Source of the DNA: DAOPZC01 sp035353175
GTDB lineage: Bacteria; Verrucomicrobiota; Kiritimatiellia; RFP12; UBA1067
Length of the DNA: 64,000 nucleotides
Reading direction: 5' to 3'
Assembly (NCBI GenBank): GCA_035353175.1
Contig: DAOPZC010000006.1
Span: 1 to 64,000, forward strand
The notes beneath the pieces were generated by a model. It was not told the origin of the DNA, did not search any database, and saw nothing but the letters and a program-made list of their open reading frames with translations. A program made the position numbers and the translations under genes. Numbering within the stretch: position 1 is the stretch's first letter; each line of letters opens with the position of its first letter. Positions 33,114-42,451 of the stretch are shown here, in pieces.

Positions 33114-34586
33114 ATGGAGACTCAGTGTGTTTGGCGCGGGATCAGAAGCTGCGGTGCCGGAATCGTCGGCTTGGCGTATGCCGGGTGCGCCAATGTCGAT
33201 CATGCGGCCGTAAAGGCCGGATCCGCCGCCGAGCCGACGGCCGTGGCGGTCGCGGCGGCCACGCCTGCGGCACCGGCCGACGGCTATGACTGGGACACCT
33301 TGGCCCGGATGGCGGCGGCCAACTGCGGCGAGGCCAAAGCGTTGCTGCTGGAGGCGCAGGCCGAACGGTATCAGACGGCGGTCGATACCGGCTGGCGGAA
33401 TCCGCAGCTGCGCACCGGCTACCACTGGGGGGACGAGAGCGAAAAGACCGCGTCCAGCAGCGGGATCGGCACCGACGGCGACGGCATCCAAGAGGCCGAA
33501 ACCCACGCCGGCGAGTGGGAAGACCGGTCATTCGGCGGCGGAACCGCCGGACTGCGGGTATATACCGCCAACCCGTTCGTCAACCGGTGGCTTCGCAAGC
33601 GCGGAACGGCGGCGGCCAGAGCCTTGGAAAAGAAGTCGGAAGAAGAGGCCTACGCGGTCTTCTGCGAGGTCCGGACGCTGTGTTTGGAGGCCGATCTGCT
33701 GCGCGAGGAGATCGCGCTGTTGACGGAGATGTCCGAGGTGCGCGCCCTGATCCGCGACGTCCGGCGCGAACAGGCGGACGCGGGCGAGTCCAGCCCCCTC
33801 GACCTGATCCGCTCCGAGACGCGGGTGGCCTCCCTGCGGTCCGAGATTTTCGAGAAGCAGACCGCCCGGCAACAGCTCGTGCGGCGCATCGCCGTGCTGG
33901 CAGGCCTGTCCGCGGAGCAGATGAAGCTGCGGCCGAGAACGGCGGTCGCGCCCGTGGCGCCAGCCTATCTCGACCCCGCCGTCCTGACGGACCTCGCTTT
34001 CCTGCGGCGCCCGGATCTGGCGCGGGCCGAGCAGGAAAAAGAGGCGGCGGCGCACGGCCTCAAAGCCGCCCGGGCCGGACAGATCCCATGGCTCGAGTAC
34101 GTCGAGGGCACGTTCGAAGACGAGAGTTCGCGGTCTTACAGCTATTCGGAGGACTTCAGCGGGCGCGACCGCACGACCCGCGACGAGACGGAATGGCAGG
34201 TGCGCGTGGCCGTGACCGTGCCGGTCTTCAACTGGCTGGGCGACGAAATCAAGCTGACGCGCGCCCAGCTGGCCGCGGCGGAGACGCGTGTCCAAGGGCT
34301 GTACGACACCGTCCGCCTGGAAGTCGGCGGCGTGCTGGAAGATTACCGCGCCGCCCGCGGCGAACGCGACCGGCTGACGGGTGAATGCGAGCGCCTGAAC
34401 TCGACGATGTCGAAGCGGATCGACGCGTTGGCGCAGGAACCGACCATCAAACGCGAAGAGGTGCTGGCCGCGCGCGAAGAGCTGATCGCCTACCGGCGCA
34501 TCTGCCTGAAGGCCGAGCGTGAATGCCTGCGCACGGCGCAATATCTGGAAACGGTGAGCGGCGGGTCGTTGGCCCAGAAGCAGTGA
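33114..34586 (+). CDS. TolC/OMF-family outer-membrane channel lipoprotein
   Basis: This protein has 490 residues from ATG 33114 (AGAGG upstream; the overlapping earlier frame from 33051 is not needed, and GTG 33111 is equally possible). The signal peptide ends in a lipobox-like AYAGC. The body is long amphipathic helices with two OEP-type repeats: one around GWRNPQLRTGYHW and the other around LRRPDLARAEQEKEAAAHGL, with PVFNW later. This is the architecture of outer-membrane efflux proteins. It lies 34 nt after the HlyD gene and 8 nt before the LTD/CotH gene, so it probably forms the exit duct of the same envelope system. Confidence 0.88.
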   Translation: METQCVWRGIRSCGAGIVGLAYAGCANVDHAAVKAGSAAEPTAVAVAAATPAAPADGYDWDTLARMAAANCGEAKALLLEAQAERYQTAVDTGWRNPQLRTGYHWGDESEKTASSSGIGTDGDGIQEAETHAGEWEDRSFGGGTAGLRVYTANPFVNRWLRKRGTAAARALEKKSEEEAYAVFCEVRTLCLEADLLREEIALLTEMSEVRALIRDVRREQADAGESSPLDLIRSETRVASLRSEIFEKQTARQQLVRRIAVLAGLSAEQMKLRPRTAVAPVAPAYLDPAVLTDLAFLRRPDLARAEQEKEAAAHGLKAARAGQIPWLEYVEGTFEDESSRSYSYSEDFSGRDRTTRDETEWQVRVAVTVPVFNWLGDEIKLTRAQLAAAETRVQGLYDTVRLEVGGVLEDYRAARGERDRLTGECERLNSTMSKRIDALAQEPTIKREEVLAAREELIAYRRICLKAERECLRTAQYLETVSGGSLAQKQ

Positions 34587-34594
34587 GGTGTGGG

Positions 34595-37500
34595 ATGAAG
34601 CGGAAAATCACAGGCGCCGTGGCGCTGGCCGCCAGCGCGGCCCTCTGGGCCCACGCCGCGCTCGTCGTCAACGAGGCGTGCTACGACAACTCGGAGCTGG
34701 CGGACGAGACGGGCAACACCGGCTTGGACTGGATCGAGCTTTACAATTCGGGGCCCTCCGGCGTCAACGTGTTGGGCTACGGCCTCTGGGAGAACAACAC
34801 GTACGCCGAGTCCGTCAAGCTGCCGAACTACACCATCCCCGTCGGCGGTTTCCTGGTGGTCTTCGCCGACTCCGATCTGGTCAGCCCCTATACGGTGTGG
34901 ACCAACGCGCCGGACCTCGCCGTGGTTCCGGCCAACGCGACGTGGAAATATTCGGCACCCTCGTCCGCGCCCGCGGCGACCTGGAAGACCAACACCTTCA
35001 ACGACGCCTCATGGGGCAGCGGCATCGCGCCCTTCGGCTACAACGACCCCAAGCTGAACATGGACTGCGCAACGGTCCTCGGGTACGGCGGGAACCCCGC
35101 GAGCCGCTACCCTGCGGCCTATTTCCGCAAGACCTTCACGCTGGCCAACCCCTCGGCGGTCACGGGGATCGTCGTCAACGCGCGGCTCAACGACGGCGCG
35201 GTGGTCTACCTGAACGGCGTCGAGGTGCTGCGGCAGAACATGCCGGACGGCGCGGTCGCCTATTCGACGCTGGCCTCGATGGGCGTGCCGTCGACGCTGT
35301 GGACCTCCACCCTGCTCCCGACCAACGGGCTGGTGGCCGGGACCAACCTGCTCGCGGTCGAGCTGCACCAGGCCGCGGTCTCCAGCGTGGACCTGATTAT
35401 GGACCTGACCGTCACGGCGCTGGTCAGCGCACAGGTGCCGTTCGTCCACTGCAACTTCGGGCTGGGAAAATCCGGCGCCGACAACGTCCATCTCTTCAAC
35501 AGCGCGGGGACGCGGATCCACCGCTTCGACGAGTCGGGCTATGAGCTCGGCGAGAACAAGTCCTACGGCCTCGCGGTCGACGGCGCGACGGGTACCTACA
35601 AGAAATACTCCCGCCCGACGCCCGGCCTGCTCAACAGCACCTACCCGCAGAAGTACCAGGAGACGCTCGCGTCGCAGAAGCCCACCTTCTCCGTCCCGCC
35701 CGGATTCTATCTGGCCAACCAGAGCGTCGTGCTGAACACGGCGCAGGCCGGCTACCGCGTTTACTTCACGCTGGACGGCAGCGACCCGCGGGACTCTTCG
35801 GTTTACGTCTTCAGCGGATATCCGGTCACGCTCAACGCGGCCGCGCCGGCCACCAACGGCCTCGCGTGGCTCCGCACCAACCCCGTGGAGATCGGCGCCG
35901 CAGTGCCGGCGGCGGCGTGGCTGCCGCCGGTGGGCAGCGTGCCCAAGGCCGTGGTGCTGCGGGCGATCGCGGTCGACGCCACGTTGCAGCAGTTCTGCTC
36001 GCCCGAGACGCGCGGCACCTATTTCATCGGCGCCGCGTTCACGAACCGCACGCTGCCGGTCGTCTCGCTCATCACCGACACGAACAACCTGTTCGGCTTC
36101 GCTTCCGGCCTCTACGTCCCCGGCAAGTATTACGCCGATTCGCCCGAGGGGTACGGCCTCAACAAATGGGGCAAGCCCTACGCCAACTACCACCAAGACA
36201 GCAACGGCGTCAGCTGGGAACGCCCGGTGTACTTCGAGCTGTTCGAGACCGCGCAGACCGCGGCGGCGGTGGCCCAGGTGCTGGGCGTGACCATGCACGG
36301 CGGCGGCACGCGCGCGATCCCGCAGAAGACCCTCTACCTGCTGGCGCGCGCGGCCGAATACGGCTCCGACAACGTCAGTTACCCGCTCTTCCCCGACGAG
36401 GCCCCGACCGCCTACAAGCGCTTCCTGCTGCGCAACAGCGGCAACGACTGGTACGGCCCCGACTACGGCGGGGTCGCTACCCTGATGAAAGACGCCGTGT
36501 TCCACCGCATCGTCAAGAACCTCGACATCTCGGTGATGGCGTACCGCCCCACCGTCGCCTACGTCAACGGCGAGTATTGGGGCATCCACAACCTGCGCGA
36601 GAGCTTCGACAAGCACTACCTCGCCACGCGCTACGGGCTCGAAGCCGACAACATGGACCTCCTCATGCACGAGGAAGACGCGATCGACAACGACAAGGTC
36701 AAGATCACGCGCATCGACGGCGACACCGCCTGCGACGAGGAGTACGAGTCGCTGATCGACTGGATCCAGGACAACCCGCTCGCGCAGGATGCCAACATGC
36801 AGCGCGTCCAGTCGGCCGTCGTCTTCACCAACGGGCTCAATGTCCCGATCACGGGCATCGACGTCACCAACCACGCCGACTACATCATCGCCGAGACCTT
36901 CTTCGCCAACACCGACTGGCCCATCAACAACTGCGATTTCTGGCGGGCCCACACCAACCAGGTCGCGAGCGCCGGCAAATACGGCGACACGCGCTGGCGC
37001 TGGATGCTCTATGACCTCGACGTGGCCGGCGAGCAGCCCGAGGGCGCGGCGTTTGACATGTTCGACTACCTGCAGTCCAGCAAAATGACCGGCGGCAGCG
37101 AGCCGGGGTTCCTGATCAACCAGCTCTGGTCCAACATGGGGTTCCGCAATTATTTCGCGAACCGCTACGCCAATCTGCTCAACACCACCTTCCGCCCGGA
37201 GCGGATGTCCGCGCTCATCTCGCAGGCCGCAGAGGCGATCCGGCCGGAAGTGGAAACCCATTTCCGCCGCTGGGGCCGCACCACGACGATGCCGCAGTGG
37301 GGGGCCGCCGTGAGCAACGTGCTGGCGAACTACACGGCGACCCGCCACGCCGTGTCCTGGGCGCATCTGGACGCCGCCTTGGTGCTCGGCGGCACCGGCA
37401 CGCTGACCGTGGCCAACAGCGACGCGGGCGGCACCGGCGGACGCTTCACGGTGAACGGCGTGATCATCGACGCGTCGACCGAGGGCGTGACCAACCGCGC

Positions 37501-38131
37501 CGCATGGTCCGGAACCTTCTTCCGGAGTTTGCCCGTGCCGGTGCAGGCCGTGCCGGACGCGGGTTACGTCTTTGACGGCTGGGTCGGCACGGCGGTCACG
37601 AACCCCTCGCCATCCCTCTTCGTCGGGCCGGCACCGATCACGCTGACGGCCCGCTTCCGCCCCGCCGCCGCGCCGGCCTACTCGCCCTCCGGCTACGAGC
37701 GCTGGCAGCTCGCGAACTACAGCGAACAGGAAATCCTGGGCAGCGGCGCGGCGCTTCCCGACGCCGCCTCCGGCTGCGCGGGACTCAGCAACGTCCAGCT
37801 CTACGCCTTCGGCATGAGCCGCAGCGACGGGCTCTCTGACGAGCAGCGGCAGGCCCGCATGGCCCTTTCGATCCACAGCCAGAGCAACGCGCTGTGGGTG
37901 GGCTACACGCGCCTGAATGGATCCTTCAACGACGTGAATTACACGCTCAAGACCGCGGCCGGACTGGCCGCGCCGGTCGCTTGGAGCAATGCGGTGACCG
38001 GGCTGGACCTCGATCCGGTGACCCTCACAAACGTCCTCGACGCGTCCACCTGGTTCTATGAGGTCCGGCTCCCGGCAGCCTCTCCCGCCCGCGATGCCCG
38101 CTTCTTCAAGCTGGAAGCCGCGCTTCAATAA
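34595..38131 (+). CDS. Exported LTD/CotH kinase-domain protein
   Basis: This protein has 1,178 residues from ATG 34595 (GAGGTG upstream). The signal peptide ends near WAHAAL. A lamin-tail domain starts at residue 23 and seems split by a jelly-roll module (about 115-280, ATWKYSAP to VVYLNGVEV); LTD-like strands resume at about 285-350. A chitobiase-type module follows (about 365-480, YRVYFTLDGSDPRDSS). The CotH domain covers about 487-886, with VTMHGGGTRA, YWGIHNLRESFDKHYL and WRWMLYDLDVAGE. An InlB-type repeat lies at about 948-1022 (PDAGYVFDGWVG). The end carries the shared C-terminal module (ARFFKLEAALQ). As the last gene after VTC, DUF4956, HlyD and OMF, it is the likely cargo or surface component of that system. 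Confidence 0.9.
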   Translation: MKRKITGAVALAASAALWAHAALVVNEACYDNSELADETGNTGLDWIELYNSGPSGVNVLGYGLWENNTYAESVKLPNYTIPVGGFLVVFADSDLVSPYTVWTNAPDLAVVPANATWKYSAPSSAPAATWKTNTFNDASWGSGIAPFGYNDPKLNMDCATVLGYGGNPASRYPAAYFRKTFTLANPSAVTGIVVNARLNDGAVVYLNGVEVLRQNMPDGAVAYSTLASMGVPSTLWTSTLLPTNGLVAGTNLLAVELHQAAVSSVDLIMDLTVTALVSAQVPFVHCNFGLGKSGADNVHLFNSAGTRIHRFDESGYELGENKSYGLAVDGATGTYKKYSRPTPGLLNSTYPQKYQETLASQKPTFSVPPGFYLANQSVVLNTAQAGYRVYFTLDGSDPRDSSVYVFSGYPVTLNAAAPATNGLAWLRTNPVEIGAAVPAAAWLPPVGSVPKAVVLRAIAVDATLQQFCSPETRGTYFIGAAFTNRTLPVVSLITDTNNLFGFASGLYVPGKYYADSPEGYGLNKWGKPYANYHQDSNGVSWERPVYFELFETAQTAAAVAQVLGVTMHGGGTRAIPQKTLYLLARAAEYGSDNVSYPLFPDEAPTAYKRFLLRNSGNDWYGPDYGGVATLMKDAVFHRIVKNLDISVMAYRPTVAYVNGEYWGIHNLRESFDKHYLATRYGLEADNMDLLMHEEDAIDNDKVKITRIDGDTACDEEYESLIDWIQDNPLAQDANMQRVQSAVVFTNGLNVPITGIDVTNHADYIIAETFFANTDWPINNCDFWRAHTNQVASAGKYGDTRWRWMLYDLDVAGEQPEGAAFDMFDYLQSSKMTGGSEPGFLINQLWSNMGFRNYFANRYANLLNTTFRPERMSALISQAAEAIRPEVETHFRRWGRTTTMPQWGAAVSNVLANYTATRHAVSWAHLDAALVLGGTGTLTVANSDAGGTGGRFTVNGVIIDASTEGVTNRAAWSGTFFRSLPVPVQAVPDAGYVFDGWVGTAVTNPSPSLFVGPAPITLTARFRPAAAPAYSPSGYERWQLANYSEQEILGSGAALPDAASGCAGLSNVQLYAFGMSRSDGLSDEQRQARMALSIHSQSNALWVGYTRLNGSFNDVNYTLKTAAGLAAPVAWSNAVTGLDLDPVTLTNVLDASTWFYEVRLPAASPARDARFFKLEAALQ

Positions 38132-38177
38132 GAACAGGGGACAACCGGACCGGGTCAAAAAGACGCAAACGGTGATC

Positions 38178-38209
38178 AAGCGGGTCAATATGGCCCGCTT
38201 TCTTTTTTT
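38178..38209 (+). terminator. Intrinsic terminator of the VTC-CotH operon
   Basis: AAGCGGGTC pairs with GGCCCGCTT (9 bp, one G-T wobble) around an AATAT loop. The stem runs into TTTCTTTTTTT at 38199-38209. It lies 47 nt after the CotH gene stop and is the clearest intrinsic terminator in the window. Confidence 0.9.
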
Positions 38210-38291
38210 ATACCAACCGGTCTAACTATTTGTTTTATAGCAAGTTAAACACATCCTCAGCGAACTGGCATATCCAGTGCTCATAGGCATG

Positions 38292-38308
38292 TCGACAGTC
38301 TTTGTCGA
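38292..38308. promoter_or_regulatory. Inverted repeat upstream of clpB
   Basis: TCGACA-GTCTT-TGTCGA has 6-bp arms and lies 35 nt before the clpB ATG, next to TATAAC at 38312. It could be an operator. It is not a CIRCE element and no sigma32-type promoter was recognised. Confidence 0.3.
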
Positions 38309-38343
38309 GGGTATAACCGAGACTGAAAAAAGGAGACCGACCC

Positions 38344-40959
38344 ATGACCGATTTAAACAAATGGACCCAAAAGGCTCAGGAGGCGCTTCAGAGCGCCCGC
38401 GAGACCGCCATCCGCTTTGCACACCAGCAGCTGGACGCCGAGCATTTGCTGGCCGCCCTGCTCGACATGCAGGACGGCCTGGCCGTCTCGCTGCTGCAGC
38501 GCCTCGGCGTCGCGATTCCGCAGCTCCGCGCCCGCGTGGAAGAGGAGCTGGGGCGCAAGCCGCGCGTGTCCGGCGACACCGAAGAGGGCAAGATCTATGT
38601 GACCCAGGCGCTCAACGACCTGCTGGTGCGGGCTGGCGACTACGCCAAGCAGCTGAAGGACGAGTATCTTTCGGTCGAGCATCTGCTGCTGGCCATGGCC
38701 GACTCGGGACGACGCACCCCGTGCGGGCGCCTGTTGGCGGAAGCGGGCGTCGACACCAAGAAGCTCTTGGAGGCGCTCAAAGAGGTGCGCGGCAACCAGC
38801 GCGTCACCACCGACAACCCCGAAGGCCAATACGAGGCCCTCAAGAAATACGGCAACGACCTGGTCGAACTCGCCAAGTCCGGCAAGCTCGACCCCGTGAT
38901 CGGCCGCGACACCGAGATCCGCCACGTGGTGCGCATCCTTTCGCGCAAGACCAAAAACAACCCCGTGCTGATCGGCGAGCCCGGCGTGGGCAAGACCGCG
39001 ATCGTCGAGGGGCTCGCGCAGCGCATCGTGCGCGGCGACGTGCCCGAAGGCCTCAAGGACCGCACCATCTTCTCGCTCGACATGACCGCCCTGATGGCCG
39101 GCGCCAAATACCGCGGCGAATTCGAGGAGCGCCTCAAAGCCGTGCTCAACGAGATCAAGGCCGCCGAGGGGCGCATCCTGCTCTTCATCGATGAGATCCA
39201 CACCATCGTGGGCGCGGGTAAGACCGAAGGCTCCTCCGACGCGGGCAACATGCTCAAGCCCATGCTCGCGCGCGGCGAGCTGCACTGCATCGGCGCGACC
39301 ACGCTCGACGAGTACCGCAAGAACATGGAGAAGGACGCCGCGCTGGAGCGCCGCTTCCAGCCCGTTCAGGTGGACCCGCCCTCGGTCGAGGACACGATTT
39401 CCATTTTGCGCGGCCTGAAAGACCGCTTCGAGCGCCACCACAACGTGCGCATCCAGGACGCCGCGCTGGTCTCCGCCGCCGTGCTCTCCGACCGCTACGT
39501 GCAGGACCGCTTCCTGCCGGACAAGGCCATCGACCTGCTGGACGAGGCCTGCGCCTCGATCCGCACCGAGATGGACTCCATGCCCGCCGAGCTGGACGAG
39601 ATCACCCGGCGCGTCACGCGCCTGCAGATCGAGGAGACCGCGCTCAAGAAGGAGAAGGACCACGCCTCCAAGCTGCGCCTCGACGAGCTGCGCAAGGAGT
39701 TGGCCGACCTCAAGGCGCAGGCGGACGCCATGACCGCCCGCTGGCAGTCGGAAAAGAAGGTGCTCGACGAGACGCGCGTCCTGCGCGAGCAGCTTGAGGC
39801 CGCGCGCACCGCCTACGACAAGGCGGAGCGCGCCTACGACAACAACAAGGCCGCGGAGCTGAAGTACGGGACCATCCCCGAGCTGGAGAAAAAGCTGAAG
39901 GCCGCGCAGACCAAGCTCCAGTCGAAAGACGGCTCGGTCATGCTGCGCGAGGAAGTCACTTCCGAAGAGATCGCCGAGGCGGTTTCGCGCTGGGCCGGGA
40001 TCCCGGTCACCAAACTGCTCGAAGGCGAGCGCGAGAAACTTCTGCACCTGCCGGACGTATTGCACCGTCGTGTGGTCGGTCAGGACGAGGCGGTTGAAGC
40101 CGTCTCGGACGCTGTGTTGCGCTCGAGGGCGGGCATCAAAAACCGCCAGCGTCCGGTAGGTGCTTTCCTTTTCCTCGGGCCCACGGGCGTGGGCAAAACC
40201 GAGCTCGCCAAAACGCTCGCGGCCGAGCTGTTCGATTCCGAAGCGGCGATGGTGCGCATCGACATGTCCGAGTACATGGAGAAGCACACCGTCTCGCGCC
40301 TGGTCGGCGCGCCCCCCGGCTACGTCGGCTACGAGGAGGGCGGCCAGCTCACCGAGGCCGTGCGCCGCAAACCCTACAGCGTGGTCCTGCTCGACGAGAT
40401 CGAAAAGGCCCATCCCGACGTCTTCAACATCCTGTTGCAGGTGCTCGACGACGGCCGCCTGACCGACAGCCACGGCCGCACCGTCAGCTTCCGCAACGCG
40501 GTGGTCATCATGACCAGCAACATCGGCTCGGAGTGCCTGGCCGCTGATCGGACGGATCTGTCTGACCGCTCCGATCGGTCCGAAATTCCCGAGAAGACCC
40601 GCCGCAAGGTGCTCGACCTGCTCAAGACCCACTTCCGTCCGGAATTCCTCAACCGCCTGGACGAGACCGTGCTCTTCAAGCCGCTCGGCCACGCCCAGAT
40701 CGCGGCCATCGTGCGCTTGCAGCTCGAGGACCTGCGCAGCCGCATGCAGGAGCAGGAACTGGCGCTCGATATCGATGCCGAGGCCATCGCGTGGCTTGCG
40801 GACAAGGGCTTCGACCCCGTGTACGGCGCGCGGCCGGTCAAGCGCGCGCTCCAGCGCGAGCTGGAGACCCCCGTGGCCCGCAAGATCGTGGCCGGCGATT
40901 ACGCGCCCGGCGCGACCGTGCGCGTGACCGTCTCCGGCGGCGCTTTACGCATCGCGTGA
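38344..40959 (+). CDS. clpB: ClpB disaggregase (Hsp100 AAA+ ATPase)
   Basis: This 871-residue protein is close to the usual ~860. AAGGAG upstream fixes the start. In order: Clp N-domain (1-150); first AAA+ domain with Walker A GEPGVGKT (211-218) and Walker B LLFIDEIHT; coiled-coil middle domain (about 400-520); second AAA+ domain with GPTGVGKT and VVLLDEIEKAHPDVF; and the C-terminal small domain. With DnaK it extracts proteins from aggregates in the cytoplasm. Oddity: an Asp/Arg/Ser-rich insert (about residues 734-748, RTDLSDRSDRSE) follows the TSNIGS sensor-1 region and is encoded by a repeat-like palindrome. A relic of another clpB 3' end lies at 42452. Confidence 0.97.
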   Translation: MTDLNKWTQKAQEALQSARETAIRFAHQQLDAEHLLAALLDMQDGLAVSLLQRLGVAIPQLRARVEEELGRKPRVSGDTEEGKIYVTQALNDLLVRAGDYAKQLKDEYLSVEHLLLAMADSGRRTPCGRLLAEAGVDTKKLLEALKEVRGNQRVTTDNPEGQYEALKKYGNDLVELAKSGKLDPVIGRDTEIRHVVRILSRKTKNNPVLIGEPGVGKTAIVEGLAQRIVRGDVPEGLKDRTIFSLDMTALMAGAKYRGEFEERLKAVLNEIKAAEGRILLFIDEIHTIVGAGKTEGSSDAGNMLKPMLARGELHCIGATTLDEYRKNMEKDAALERRFQPVQVDPPSVEDTISILRGLKDRFERHHNVRIQDAALVSAAVLSDRYVQDRFLPDKAIDLLDEACASIRTEMDSMPAELDEITRRVTRLQIEETALKKEKDHASKLRLDELRKELADLKAQADAMTARWQSEKKVLDETRVLREQLEAARTAYDKAERAYDNNKAAELKYGTIPELEKKLKAAQTKLQSKDGSVMLREEVTSEEIAEAVSRWAGIPVTKLLEGEREKLLHLPDVLHRRVVGQDEAVEAVSDAVLRSRAGIKNRQRPVGAFLFLGPTGVGKTELAKTLAAELFDSEAAMVRIDMSEYMEKHTVSRLVGAPPGYVGYEEGGQLTEAVRRKPYSVVLLDEIEKAHPDVFNILLQVLDDGRLTDSHGRTVSFRNAVVIMTSNIGSECLAADRTDLSDRSDRSEIPEKTRRKVLDLLKTHFRPEFLNRLDETVLFKPLGHAQIAAIVRLQLEDLRSRMQEQELALDIDAEAIAWLADKGFDPVYGARPVKRALQRELETPVARKIVAGDYAPGATVRVTVSGGALRIA
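40546..40583. repeat. Word-like palindromic repeat inserted in frame in clpB
   Basis: The 38-nt stretch is built from GATCGG, CGGATC, CCGATCGG and GGTCCG words; GATCGGA at its left end is inverted as TCCGATC near its right end. It adds RTDLSDRSDRS to ClpB just after the sensor-1 TSNIGS motif, where typical ClpB sequences have only a short variable linker. This indicates insertion or expansion of a simple repeat without loss of frame. Confidence 0.55.
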
Positions 40960-40969
40960 TCCCGCAAGA

Positions 40970-40998
40970 TTGAACCCGCCCGCCGGATGGTGTATGGT
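40970..40998 (+). promoter_or_regulatory. Sigma70-type promoter of GntP permease gene
   Basis: TTGAAC (40970-40975, four of six) is followed after 17 nt by TATGGT (40993-40998, four of six), directly downstream of the clpB stop. It would give a ~65-nt leader for the permease gene, so that gene need not depend on clpB transcription. Confidence 0.5.
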
Positions 40999-41068
40999 GT
41001 GTGAATCATGCACCCGGGCCTTTCCGTCGTGGCGGCGGAGGGGCCCGCATTCACGGGGGATCAACCGT

Positions 41069-42442
41069 ATGTCAGGCTGGGGTCTTTCGCTCGCGTTCGT
41101 CATGGCGGTCGCCGTCATGCTCGTGTCGATCTCGAAGTTCAAGGTCCACCCCTTTCTGGCGCTCATGGGCGTCTCCCTCCTGCTGGCGGTGAGCGTGGGG
41201 CTGCCGCTCGACAAAATCCCCGGCGTCATCGGCGCGGGCTTCAGCGGCACCTTCGCCAGCATCGGCATCGTCATCATCCTCGGCGCGCTGATCGGCGCGA
41301 TCCTGGAGACGACCGGCGCGGCGCTCAAGCTGGCCGAGTGCGTGGTCCGGCGGGTCGGCCCCAAGCGGCCCGAGCTGGCCCTCGGCCTCATGGGCTGGAT
41401 CGTCTCCGTACCCGTGTTCTGCGACAGCGGCTTCGTCATCCTCAACCCCATCCGCAAGGCGCTCTGCCAGAAGACCCGCCGCTCCAGCGTGGCCGCAACC
41501 GTGGCGCTCTCCGCCGGGCTCTACACCTCCCACGTGCTGATCCCGCCCACGCCGGGACCGATCGCGGCGGCCGGCGCGCTGGGCATCGGGCATCTGCTGC
41601 TGTTCGTGATCGCGGTCGGCGCCGTGGTCTCGCTGCCGTGCCTCGCCGCCGGCTTCGTGTTCGCCAACCGCATCGGCCGGCGCGTCCAGTCCGCGGAAGA
41701 CCGCGAGGAGCAGGCGGGGCCCGGCTACGACGAGATCCTGCGCGGGTTCGGCGCGCTGCCCGGCGGCTTCCTCTCGTCCGCGCCGATCGCCATGCCCATC
41801 GCGGCCATGGCGCTGGGCTCGCTGTCCGCCGCGCTCGGTGGAACAGGCGGCGTGGCCGCGGCGCTCGCCTTCCTCGGCGCGCCGATCATCGCGCTGACGG
41901 TGGGCCTGTTCTTCGGCGTAATCCTGCTGGTCCGCGCCGGAAAGGCCGCTTCGTTCGGCGCGCTGACCAACGAGACGCTCAAGGGCGTGGGGCCGATCCT
42001 GTTCATCACGGCGGCCGGCGGCGTCCTGGGCAAGGTGATCGCCAGCGCGGGCTTCGTCGGCATCATGCAACAGCACGCAGCGACGCTCTCGTCGCTGGGC
42101 ATTTTCTTTCCCTTCCTCGTTTCGGCCATCCTGAAAACGGCGCAGGGCTCTTCGACGGTGGCGATGACCACCACCGCGGGCATCATGGGGAGCATCGCCG
42201 ATTCGGGCTCCATGATGCAGTTGCTCGGCTTGACCAGCCCGGCGGCCGCGGCGCTCACGGTGATGGCGATCGGCATCGGCTCCATGGTGGTCTCCCACGC
42301 CAACGACAGCTATTTCTGGGTCGTCACCAACTTCGGCGGCCTCAGCGTGGCGGACGGCTACAAAACCCAGACCGCCGTGACGCTGGTCATGGGACTTGTC
42401 GCCATGCCGGCCATCTGGCTGCTCGCCCGCCTGTTCGCCTGA
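41069..42442 (+). CDS. GntP-family gluconate/sugar-acid permease
   Basis: This protein has 457 residues from ATG 41069, with GGGGGA upstream; the longer open frame from 40970 lacks a ribosome site and would add a polar tail. Length and 12 or so hydrophobic segments match the GntP family of proton-coupled carboxylate symporters. Family-typical stretches are visible: FSGTFASIGIVIILGALIGA, VPVFCDSGFVIL, LPPTPGP-type SHVLIPPTPGPIAAAG, KTAQGSSTVAMTTTAG and SHANDSYFWVVT. The likely substrate is gluconate or another sugar acid or hydroxy acid. No metabolic gene for such a substrate is adjacent, so specificity is open. Confidence 0.9.
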   Translation: MSGWGLSLAFVMAVAVMLVSISKFKVHPFLALMGVSLLLAVSVGLPLDKIPGVIGAGFSGTFASIGIVIILGALIGAILETTGAALKLAECVVRRVGPKRPELALGLMGWIVSVPVFCDSGFVILNPIRKALCQKTRRSSVAATVALSAGLYTSHVLIPPTPGPIAAAGALGIGHLLLFVIAVGAVVSLPCLAAGFVFANRIGRRVQSAEDREEQAGPGYDEILRGFGALPGGFLSSAPIAMPIAAMALGSLSAALGGTGGVAAALAFLGAPIIALTVGLFFGVILLVRAGKAASFGALTNETLKGVGPILFITAAGGVLGKVIASAGFVGIMQQHAATLSSLGIFFPFLVSAILKTAQGSSTVAMTTTAGIMGSIADSGSMMQLLGLTSPAAAALTVMAIGIGSMVVSHANDSYFWVVTNFGGLSVADGYKTQTAVTLVMGLVAMPAIWLLARLFA

Positions 42443-42451
42443 GGGAAACAA

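Noticed and set aside
35009..38188. 1,059-codon minus-strand open frame opposite the operon CotH gene
   Set aside because: Antisense shadow running into the terminator. The plus-strand product has clear LTD and CotH domains.
38292..38317. TCGACA and TATAAC upstream of clpB as a promoter
   Set aside because: Spacing is 14 nt. The inverted repeat there is kept only as a weak regulatory candidate.
38353..40692. 779-codon minus-strand open frame opposite clpB
   Set aside because: clpB is unmistakable on the plus strand; the antisense frame is a by-product of its codon usage.
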